In this document: positions 54,932-64,000 of the stretch, piece after piece
Layout: each line of letters opens with the position of its first letter
Numbering within the stretch: the first letter of the stretch is position 1
Origin: Closterium sp. NIES-65
Lineage: Eukaryota; Streptophyta; Zygnematophyceae; Desmidiales; Closteriaceae
Direction of reading: 5' to 3'
DNA length: 64,000 bases
Assembly (NCBI GenBank): GCA_948144175.1
Contig: CANXME010002568.1
Span: forward strand, 2,133,423 to 2,197,422
Program-made: the position numbers and the translations under genes
Notes under the pieces: model-generated
Seen by the model: the letters and a program-made list of their open reading frames with translations, nothing else
What the model was told of the DNA's origin: nothing
Databases searched by the model: none

Positions 54932-57058
54932 GAGAGTTGCGATCACGGAAGACCTTCGCTGCCAGATCAAAATCCAAAGCTCCAAACGTAGCTGCGGTCC
55001 CAGCAATTCGACTATGGTGACGCGTCCCGTAATTAATCAGGAACCGCACAGAAGGTCGCAGGAGTCCAAGCCGATCATTACGTAATCGATAACTGAAAAC
55101 AGTTTTTAGAGGTCCGAATATGACGAGGTCCATTTTGGCAGTGAAGAATGCGTAACGCATTTAGAAAGGTCACAGGTATCGAGCGCTTCGGCTCTGGTGT
55201 TTTACCGAGAAGCAACGTGGAATTATAAGACGGCATTAGGTTGCTGGCCAACATGCACGCTGAATCTCGAATCGCGATAGTGAGTTTCGGACCGCATCTT
55301 CCGCTGAAGCACGTGGCGAACTCTAACCAGGTGTATGCGACACGCTACATATTTACCTACTGTAACATGCTTCGCGAATTACACTCCAGGCAATCCATGC
55401 GTGGATGGCCCCTTGGGAATTGTCTGCCAATTCATCCCGTACCTGCTAAACCTACCCTGTTATCTGCATGGCTGGACACACTGGTCAACCCCGAACCTGG
55501 CTAGTCTTGGTTTGGCGGATAACCTGGGTCTTCAGAAAGGGACCACCAAGCCAGAAGTCCCAGATTTGGTGGTTCGGTTACACTGTACCTTGATGCTGCC
55601 TTCCAGCTCACCACAGGCTCGGAACACGTGGTGGTGGCGACAGTGAACAGCTGGCTCCTGGTTGTTCACGCCTCTCGCATTCGATTGGTTGATCGCAATG
55701 CTCGCTCAAATTGCTGCCACACAGATGTCCCGCCCAGCAGCAGCTGTTGTCCCTTCACTTCTCTATCCACCAACCAACCATCCCAATTTTGTTCTCGTCA
55801 GTTTTCCCAAAGGGAAAGCGGCCAAGTCGGGGAATTAGGACGGGTATAGTAAAACAGCTGGTGGTCTCGTTTCCCCCTTTTGCAGACGAGTGTGTACAAC
55901 CCCACACCGTGAGGAAAAACACTTCAACTTTCGGAAAACTTCTTTACCGAGGGTCCTAAACCCGACACCTTTACGATGCCTCCACCCAGTTTCATTTCGA
56001 AGGGTGTTCGACATTTCCAAGAGGGCGTTTCCCTCTTCCCCCTCTCCCTCCCCGAGCCCAACACGGGGATGGCTGGATTCGCTATCCGAGGCCCCCAAAC
56101 CAACACCATTCCTGAGGCTTCGTACGTTCAAACAAACCCAAGGAAAAGCCAGAAGAAACCGACATTAGCATTGAGCAACACTTGTCCATGGAGCAGGGAT
56201 GCACCTCACAGCAAGTCAGGAGCAGCATGCTGTTGTGGAGTAACGGTTACAACCAGAATGACTGCACGCTGGGCAACTTGCTCGCCATACTGTTCCATAC
56301 ACTCACGAAGCCGAAGCCTCTCGTGCAGGCATGCACATTTGACCAGCAGACAAACCATTCTCCCTGTCCCTCTCCATCCCATCCCACCTCATCTGGAGCA
56401 ACAATGTGGAAAGCACGCCGTCAACGCATCGACTTCTGTTTTTTGCATTCCTCCGGTTTCAATATCAACATCAACCCCGTTCGTCCTAGATTTTGCGGTT
56501 GTCACTTCGCGGTGTGAGTGGTTCATGGACATATATACGGTTCGATACTCCGTAAGCCATTCTAACTGTGAGATATCGTCCTGCGAGTCTTCTGTTCTGC
56601 CCGCTGACGTATGTCTGCCATCCATCGCCGTTCGTGAATTCATAGTAACTGCTAAAGCTGACCCAACCCGCTACGCTCCGCATGGCCAACCCGTTTCTGC
56701 TTCACCGCATGACTGTAGCTCCTTATTAGCTTCAGTTAGACTTATCTCAGAACCATCCGCTAGCACGAACCCTGTTTTTTAGCCGTTGCGGCCTACTCTC
56801 ACGGTCAAACCAATATTTTTTTCTCTACAGTCTCTGTATAAAAGTCGGCGTACGGGAAATAGGCTCTGTAAGATTCTGCAGCTCCCTTAGTGAAGAGATG
56901 CCAAATCACTAAAACAGAGTCACTCTCCGTACATGGTAGTGAATTACGGCTTAATAGCAGCTAGCTTCTAAGCCTTCTCAGCCACACTCACACGCGCCGG
57001 CGCTCTTTACCTGTCTGAACCCATTTTCATCACTCTCTACACCTTTCATATTGTTGCT
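54932..57058. other. Intergenic, no recognised gene
   Basis: Frames such as 55976-56782 (+) lack known motifs. One stretch (about 56115-56340, +) reads with a helical, death-fold-like look (see findings), but no gene model can be defended. Confidence 0.4.
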
Positions 57059-58848
57059 ATGCCTCTGTCCAAGCGCGTCGACCGCCTCTACGGCGTGGGT
57101 GACGGCCGCACTGTCGTCCTCGCCGTCGACACGTGCAAGGGTTGCATATCCGCGTTTGAAGATCTCCTCGCTACAGGCTACAAGTCCACCTCGTTCCTCG
57201 GTACGCACGAGAATCCCGCCGCGCGGGGAGAGTTCCGCCTATCCCCCGCGGACCGCCTAATCGTCGTCTTTCACCGCGGGCATCACCTTCCTTCTCCGCT
57301 GCTGCTCCGCCGCTCGCGGAGCGACGTCGCCGCGCAGCACCAGCAGCTGCTAACAATGCTTCCGCCGCTCACTTCCCCTCATCTCCCACCGACCGCGCAG
57401 CCGTCCCCGCACCAAGCCTCCCCGCAAAAAAACGACCGCGGCGATGTTCTCATTCCTTACAAGTCCCCGCACGCGGTCAGGCACGTCAAGCCAGCAGCAT
57501 CAGCCGCACCAGAAGGCACAGGGCCAATGGCCGCGGTCTTTATCAGGTAGCCAGCAGCAACAGCAGCAGGAACGGCAGCACCAGCAGCAGGTGCAGAATC
57601 TGCATGCGCCGAATCACTGGCCCAGGTCGCGTTCAGAGGCGGGAGCAGGAGCAGCAGCAGGAACCGCAATGGCGGACGGAAATTCACCCCCCCCTGCTGT
57701 CGGTACGTTCTTCGCCTGAAACCCTTAGAAGTAGTTAAAAAATGAACATCCTCTAAAAGGAAACGCAATGGCGGACGCTAGTTCAGCCCTTTCCCGCCCC
57801 CTCCCCCCTCTCCGACGTTGGTACGTGCTTTCGTTGCTTTCGAGAATTCTCGAAATTGTCTTAAAAATGAAAATTCTCGAGAGGGACCGCAATGGCGGAG
57901 GGCAGCTCACCTGTCCCATGATGTCGGTACGTTCTTTCCTTGCCGTCTTGTGGGCTTCCTTGGTCATAGTGGTTAGTAATGCATGGGGGCCTCCCACTGA
58001 CATCCTCTTTTTTAACGTCTCCGTTACAGATCACCCTGCGGCAGCACATAGCCAGCAGCTCGCCACGTCGACCGACAGCAAGGCTGACGTGGAAACCGTG
58101 GTTGTGGTCCCATCTACGCCTGCTAAAGAGGTGACTGCAAAGCTCGCTCGATTCCATGGGCGGACGAAAGCGGCAGCGCTGAAAATGGCCGCCATGGCTC
58201 GGTCTTACAGGGTACGTATGTGTGTATTGTGGAAGGTAGTGTGGAAGGTGTACCTTAAGTGCAGCAATGTAGCTTTAGCATGTTATGCCTGGCGCGATGA
58301 GTGAAACAATGTGCTGGCGAGGTTTAGGGGATCACCTTTCCCAAAGCAGATATGAAAAGTGTCGTCTGTCTGCAGATGTTGTGAACACTAGGATCTGACG
58401 CCTTCCCTGTCCATCCTTGCAGGTGCGTTTTGAGGCTATTGATCTGGATGACCTCCAAGGATCAGCTGCGCCTGAACTCAGCACCACATCGCCCCAAATG
58501 GTTTCCAATTTCAGCCCAAGTTTGAAAAACAGAGGAGCTGGGCCAGGCTGGGATCCACATTCCCAATTGTCCCAGCAACAAGCAGCTGTCCCTGCAGTCC
58601 GTCTACCACAACCACTCCCGCATACCTGGGAAGGCACAGCTCAGGCGATCCTTGCTTTCTGTACTAGGATGGGTGCGGATCACTTGCTTCTGCCTGCCTC
58701 GCATGTGTGCGGGTTGAACATTGGGGCTTGGTTCTCCTGCCGGGGCCTGACGACACACTGTGTGAGGAATTCTCCGTGTCCAGTTACGACGCTGGGCACC
58801 ACCAACCGCACAACAGAGGGATTGCGGGTTCAAGTAGCATCCAGCTGA
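57059..58848 (+). CDS. Universal-stress-protein-like gene, split by introns
   Basis: Exon 1 starts at the ATG at 57059 (MPLSKRVDRLYGVGDGRTVV) and runs to a donor near 57546. RTVVLAVD..KGCISAFEDLL and LSPADRLIVVFHRGH match the first half of a USP fold. Exon 58030-58211 is a charged linker (ARFHGRTKAAALKMAAMARSYR). Exon 58433-58848 has VRFEAIDLDD and, near residue 60 of that exon, GTAQAILAFCTRMGADHLLLPASH, the GADxIVMGS-type end of USP domains. The ATP-binding glycine motif is not clear, so nucleotide binding is uncertain. Joining of exon 1 to 58030 may need a further exon from the 57660-57920 cluster. The family call is by pattern only. Confidence 0.5.
57660..57920 (+). repeat. Triple exon-edge duplication in the USP-like gene
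   Basis: GCAATGGCGGA followed by 40-60 bp and a GTACGT donor occurs three times (57667, 57767 and 57889). Between copies 2 and 3 lies the palindrome TTTCGAGAATTCTCGAAA (57838-57855), a variant of the echo-junction family, and a second inverted trace, AAATTCTCGAGAGG. Confidence 0.8.
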
Positions 58849-59804
58849 TAGGCAGGAAATAAGTCGTGCTCTTTAGAGTTAGGTGTGGAAGGCAGGCTTT
58901 TGTGTGGAATGCTCGCTCGTGGTAGGAGCTGTGGGCTGCACATTGCCTTGCACACCTCGTGCACAAAAAGCTATGTAGAATCTTGCTAGATTGTACAGGC
59001 TAATGTCTTTGCTGTTTGATGTTTGCTTATTTCACATCAAGTGTGAAATCGAAGTCAATTTCAGAAAATCTATCGCTGCCTGGCTTTCTGTGCTAATAGC
59101 GGAGATATCTGACGGCAGTTTGCGACGCGCAAACTAGCAGAAGCAGCCGGTCGTTACCCTGTGCTTGTATGTCATTGGGAGACAGAACCTCGGGAGTCAC
59201 GACATTTCGGGAGATACAGCGAGTTTGACGACCAGGCCTTCAACCTGACGGTTTGGCGGACAAGTGAGGCAGCCAAGGAAGGAACGATGCCTCAGGATCT
59301 CCCGAGGCCTGGGAGGTAAAGGGGTTTGGAAGATGGACGGTTGGATTGGACCATCAAAACTACCTGCAAGCTCCCAATCCCAGCGATGTTGCTGAAGTAG
59401 TTGGTGGTCCGTGGATGTTCCCAAGGAGGAGTTCGGCTGGCCTGGCTTCACCGCTAGACCTCGGAAAAGTTTTGCCATGGAGTCAACCAGGGTTATTTGA
59501 TGTTTTGTTCACTCACTGGGATTGTGGCTCACTGCAGGGCAAGTCTGACGAGGTAGCAGGCTGGCCTAGGTTAGCTTAGCATAGCTAGGTCTTGTTTCGT
59601 GGTAGTAACCTCTGTGGTTTCCCATCTGACGGGTGATCCTCCTGTCCTTATTCTTTATCAAGGAAAGCCTACGGTGGAATCAGGAAGCACTCAGACAGGC
59701 CAGGCCATCAGCACAGCTGACCACCCAACAGCGGCACGTTAGTGCTCTTGTAGTACTCGTTCGCCTCCTCGTCGTCAATCTCAGTGCACAGACAATAAGC
59801 AACC
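58849..59804. other. Intergenic, promoter of the apyrase
   Basis: A small perfect hairpin (ATTTCACA/TGTGAAAT, about 59028-59048) is the only structure noted. No gene recognised. Confidence 0.45.
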
Positions 59805-61467
59805 ATGAGGCGACGACATGAGTCCACCTGGGAGAAGCTGTTCCACTATCGCGGGGTCATCGTCGTCGTTTCCGTCCCAATCTTCCTCATTATCTTCATT
59901 ATTCTATTTATGCCTCACGGGGAGCCTATCACGGACGACCGCGTCATCCATCACAGCGCAGCAGATGAAGTCAACAAGGCGGTGGCGAAAATGCAATCTG
60001 GAGGAGAGAACAAGTATGCCGTCATTATCGACGCCGGAAGCACTGGGAGCCGGATCCACGTGTACCAGTTCAACCCCAATCTCGAACTGATGGAGATCGG
60101 CCGATGACTTGGAGTTGTTTGTTGCGGTACGTGTCTGCCCCTCTAACTTGCCTCTAATTTAGAACATGGCTTCGAAGAACTAATAACATTTGCAGTTCAG
60201 GTTGTCACTGCCATGTTAGAATCAATGGGTCGATGGTCCAGATCTCGTCCTCCGAAGACGTCCTTTCCTGATCTTGGCAAAAAAAATCGGTTCCTACTCC
60301 CTCCCTCGCATGTCATCATGCGAACTTTAGGCATTGACGTTTCTATTTTCCTTATCATCTCTCCACTGACATATCGATACTCGTAACTTTTGTTGTCACC
60401 ATCTGCGTTGCAGCTCAAGCCAGGTCTGAGCTCGTTCCGCGAAAACGCCAAAGGAGCGGCGGACTCGCTCCGTCCGCTTATCGACAAGGCGCTCACCGTC
60501 GTCCCTGAGGAAGTCCGCTCCACCACGCCCATCCGCGTCGGAGTGAGTCTCGTTATTGGAAATGCGGTACACCGCACAGTGTTGGCGTGACAATGCGAGC
60601 TCCGATTCTCCTGTACTATCTTTTGATATCGTGATCCGTTGTGCTCGAGCTTCGCTCTGAGATCTCAGGCCAGTCTGTCGTTTGTCTTGCTGAGAATCAC
60701 TGACATGCAAGCTGTTTCCCCTGTGCAGGCAACGGCTGGTCTGCGCCTTCTCCCTGGTGACCTCGCTGACAACATTCTCCAAGCCGTAAGCTTTTTTACG
60801 ACCCGCCATTGGTTCTCGCTCATCTCCCTCCTTTACTGTTCAATTGCATCGAATCTCTTGACCATCGAAGCCCTAACAGTCCCAGCTGTTTGTTCCGTCT
60901 CTAGTCCTGAAGATTTCCTCCTCACGCGTCTGACTCGCCCTCTCGCCCTCTCAATATCTCGCTCTCCTCAGGTCCGGGAGATGCTCAAGGAGTACCCCTT
61001 CACCTTCGCTGCCGATTCCGTCAAGATCCTTGATGGCGCCGACGAGGGTTCCTTCGCGTGGGTGAGTGCCTGCCAGGGTTTTGTTCTTCACACACACAGG
61101 AAGATCGCTAGAAGCAGCCGCCTTCCCCTCCCTTGGTATGCGCGTCCTGATAGATTTGCTTGAATCCCGCTGTTGCATGAGAAGTTTGTGCTGGAGGCTG
61201 ATTGTCAGTGCATGACCAGCTAAAACCCCTTGGTCGGCCCAGGCTTTCGCTGTTCCCCGTCTAGCCTTTGCCTCGCCCGACAATACCCTTCGCCAAAGTC
61301 CTAACCATATCTTCAAGCAACAGTAATCTCGCAATAAAACGCGGAGGTAAGTCCGAGCTACCTGTGTGTGTGCGGCCTTGGCGAGGACATCGGACATACG
61401 GGGTGTATGGCCTGGTTATTCTCAAAACGGGCCCGGCATCCTCCGTCTCTCACAACTTTCAATGCAG

Positions 61468-61700
61468 GTGGCGGTGAATTACCTCCTGGGCAGTCTCGGT
61501 AAGGACATGGCCCACATTCGTGTGGTGGATCTGGAAATTTGAAGTCTGCTTCACTATTCTCCCTCTCTTATCCATTCGCCCTGCAAGTGACGGTCAATTA
61601 CATCCTCGACAATCTCGGCAAGGACATCAGCCACATGGTGGGATGGGAGTGGTGGATCTGGAAATCTGAAGTCCCCTTCACTATCCCACGATACTCTCGC
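61468..61700 (+). repeat. Two echoes of apyrase exon 5
   Basis: 61468-61540 and 61590-61670 repeat V.VNYLL..LGKD..H and the following GTGGTGGATCTGG before breaking off. The complete exon is 61708-61894. Confidence 0.85.
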
Positions 61701-62289
61701 CCTGCAGGTAACTGTGAACTACCTCCTGGGCAATCTCGGCAAGGACATCAGCCACACAGTGGGGGTGGTGGATCTGGGCGGCGGGTCCGTGCAGATGACG
61801 TACGCGGTGCCTGATGACGTGGCAGCGAAGGCGCCCGAGGGTTACGTTCGGAGGCTGAGCGGAATGGGCAAGACGTACGGGTTTACGTGCACAGGTGAGG
61901 GCAACGAGGATTTTACAGGATGGGCAAGTGTACAGAATATGTGTGCAAATAGGGGATTTGAATATGGCTGACAATGGGGTTCCAGAGGATTCAAAGGGTA
62001 GCTCAGGAGAAATCATGACAAAACGTATGGAGCCTACGGGAACATGTGGGGACAGAGATGGTCTTGCAAACGGTTGACTCACACAATCTACGCAGCCCCA
62101 AGAGTTGTGCTTTGTCGGGCTTGGCTAGCAAGTGTGGTAACCTGTGTGCGAATACAGCAGAACTGTGTGGTAATAAGCGTGCACGCCTCGAAACCGTGTT
62201 ATTGGAAGAACTCAGTCGTCTACCCTTGTCTTCATGCATGCCGTCGTTGCATGTCCTGTCTGCCATCCCCTCCCCGTTTCTTAATTCCT

Positions 62290-62525
62290 CAATGAACCCT
62301 AGTTATCTTGCCTTGGGTCTGATGGCAGCTCGAGCTCACGATTATTCTACATAAAGAGCTCAGTAGTTTTCTTTGTGGAGAACTTGCTTTTCTCCCCGTC
62401 AACCGTGCTCCATTGTCAAATCGAAGTTGCTGTGTGGCATGCCCTCCCTTCCCTCAATGAACCCACACCTACCTGGGCTTTGGTCTGATGGCAGTGTTCG
62501 CTCAGGTGCTCAAGGCAGAGAACTT
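62290..62525 (+). repeat. Two echoes of apyrase exon 6
   Basis: About 62292-62342 and 62452-62522 repeat the TGAACCC...TACCTGGGCTTTGGTCTGATGGCA stretch with decay; the parent is 62618-62715. Confidence 0.82.
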
Positions 62526-63010
62526 ATGCCCTGTGGGATCCCCTTGTCTTCATCCGTGCTACTTCGTTGCATGTGCTGTGTGGCATCCCCTACCCTCATC
62601 CCTTGATGAACCCCCAGCTACCTGGGCTTCGGACTGATGGCAGCGCGCGCTCAGGTGCTCAAGGCGAAGCCACCAGGCAGCGAGGGACATGCATGCTTAC
62701 CCAAGGGCACTGACGGTGAGTGGTGGGGAAGACACAGAGAGGTGGTGGAGCAAAAACGCAAGCAAATAAGTGGGTGTGTGTGAGGGACATGCCCGCTCAA
62801 TGGAAGTGACAGTAGTGGCGATGAGGGTTGAGGCAGAGAAGAGTGTGAGATCTATGCACATCAGGACGTGGCGTGCTACTCACTGGCGGCGTTGGTTAGT
62901 GGTGAGGCAGCGAGAGGATAATGGTTTTTCGTATGCAAGCATGAGTAGCGGGGGGCATGTGTGCCCTGCCTAAAGATTGCGATGTCATATGCAAGCATGG
63001 GTAAGGAGGG

Positions 63011-63040
63011 AGGGAGGGGGGGGGGGGGGGGGAGGGGGGC
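63011..63040. repeat. Poly-G tract
   Basis: A run of about 20 G in the intron before the last apyrase exon. Similar C/G homopolymers are at 21045-21070, 30284-30306 and 44378-44391. Confidence 0.9.
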
Positions 63041-63343
63041 AAAAAGTGATGTGTGCCCTGCTTTAGGCTAAAGATGATGCATGGTGAGCAGCACGGATCG
63101 TGAAGAGTATTTGTGTGATCTCCAGGGGGGGAATTGTGAAGAGTGCAATCAACGTGAATGAGAGGCATGCTCATGTGCCGAACAGCTCTGGCGTTGATTG
63201 GTGGGGCACAGCAGGAGGAAGGAGCGTCTTTGCAGCTGCAAGTGGTGTAAACACTTTGGCTGCATAAACCAAATTACGATTGGATGGGAGTACTAAGAGA
63301 GCGTGTATAGCCCCTTACCCTTCCAACCAAACCCTCCCATCAG

Positions 63344-63600
63344 ACAAGTACGTGGACGGACGGCACAGAAAAGGTCAATGCTGTGGCTCTGTCAGCACGA
63401 GGGAGTGCCACAGAGTATGCAGAATCTGAGGTAGTATCCCCAGAAACACTTTCACCCCTCTTCCTTCCTCCCCTACCCACCAAACACCACCCCACCCCCC
63501 TCAAACCCTCCCACCAGGCAAGTAGGTGTACGGCACAGAGGAAGTCAAGGCACGGGCGCTGCCTGTAGCAGGAAGTGCCAAGAGTGTGCTTGTATCCCTG
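63344..63600 (+). repeat. Two echoes of the DKYVYGTEEV apyrase exon
   Basis: Copies at 63344-63412 and 63519-63585 have acceptor AG and the YV.GTE.V start; the second has a TAG. The parent exon is 63690-63930. Confidence 0.82.
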
Positions 63601-64000
63601 GTAATGTCTCTGCTTGTATCCTCTCTAACACTTACACACCCCTCCTCCTCACCAACCCCAACCCCCCTTCCCTCAAACCCTCCCACCAGACAAGTACGTG
63701 TATGGCACAGAGGAGGTCAGGCACATGCGCTGCCACGAGGCGAGGGAGTGCAGCGGAGTGTGCACTTGATCGCAGCAAAGGCGTTGGAACTGGGAGGGGC
63801 CCTTGCTGGCGACCCTGCTCCGTCGTGCTCCTTCGAGGAGTGCACATTTGGAGGGGTGTGGAGTGGTGGTCCGGGGTCAGGGCGCGTCGAAGCTCTTCAT
63901 TGCGTCGACTTCTTTGACCGGGCTGGCCAGGTAAGCTGCTGCTTGGTGTCGCTGCCTCCGCGTTGTTCTTGAATAGTGCATATTAATGGGGTGTGGAGTG

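Larger units (their letters stand above)
59805..63930 (+). pseudogene. APY: GDA1/CD39 apyrase (nucleoside triphosphate diphosphatase), frame-broken, runs past the window
   Basis: Exon 1 (59805-60126) has a short cytosolic start, one membrane anchor ([19 protein letters not shown]) and apyrase region 1, [19 protein letters not shown]. Further exons: 60414-60542 (LKPGLSSF), 60729-60785 (ATAGLRLLPGD), 60972-61061 (ILDGADEGSFAW), 61708-61894 ([10 protein letters not shown] ... [14 protein letters not shown]), 62618-62715 (YLGFGLMAARAQVL) and 63690-63930 (CTFGGVW ... FFDRAGQ). These match Golgi/ER-type plant apyrases that hydrolyse NTPs and NDPs. Frame breaks: one extra C at 60101 (GGC-C-GATGAC), one base missing near 61880 before VYVHS, and two more shifts plus a TGA in the last exon. 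Either a pseudogene or sequence errors; the preserved motifs and splice sites argue for a recently active gene. Confidence 0.75.

Overview
The window is a nuclear segment of a green-lineage eukaryote. The evidence is: spliced genes with GT-AG introns; a plastid-type enoyl-ACP reductase with a transit peptide; a phytocyanin with a signal peptide; a plant-type mitochondrial Lon protease; and a Copia retrotransposon. Intron-rich genes, moderately high GC and abundant microsatellites would suit a streptophyte alga such as a zygnematophyte. That placement is inference, not something a single residue proves.

Layout. 1-2521: 3' part of a Ty1/Copia element with its 3' LTR. 4497-5435 (+): TPR/HAT-like protein. 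6032-9457 (-): RING-H2 E3 ligase. 10838-12622 (+): three-exon protein with a GCR1_C-like DNA-binding domain. 13027-16385 (-): NAD(P)-binding Rossmann protein of the COQ11/At5g10730 type. 16971-18277 (-): ribosomal protein eL33 (RPL35A). 20366-25087 (+): seven-exon plastid enoyl-ACP reductase. 25816-26771 (-): four-exon phytocyanin. 28784-33852 (+): unidentified membrane protein. 34529-35674 (+): five-unit polyubiquitin. 36150-50384 (-): 18-exon mitochondrial Lon protease. 51106-51889: non-autonomous DNA transposon with 21-bp inverted ends. 54608-54931 (-): small ubiquitin-like protein. 57059-58848 (+): split universal-stress-protein-like gene. 59805-63930 and beyond (+): GDA1/CD39 apyrase with several frame breaks.

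The most unusual signal is structural. Most multi-exon genes here (COQ11-like, eL33, enoyl reductase, membrane protein, Lon, USP-like, apyrase) carry truncated, diverged copies of their own exon edges, splice sites included, in the neighbouring introns and sometimes just past the stop codon. I call these exon echoes. Many echo junctions hold a short palindrome of the form TTTTGAG-NNNN-CTCAAAA, whose self-complementary centre is TCGA, AATT, ACGT or GCGC, placed between two direct repeats of 15-53 bp. About 19 copies lie in introns and none was found in intergenic DNA. This is either an undescribed duplication process or insert family, or a systematic library or assembly artefact. Raw reads would decide.

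Functionally the region is a set of housekeeping genes (protein turnover: polyubiquitin, RING ligase, Lon; translation: eL33; plastid fatty-acid synthesis: enoyl reductase) with no sign of co-regulation or clustering by pathway.
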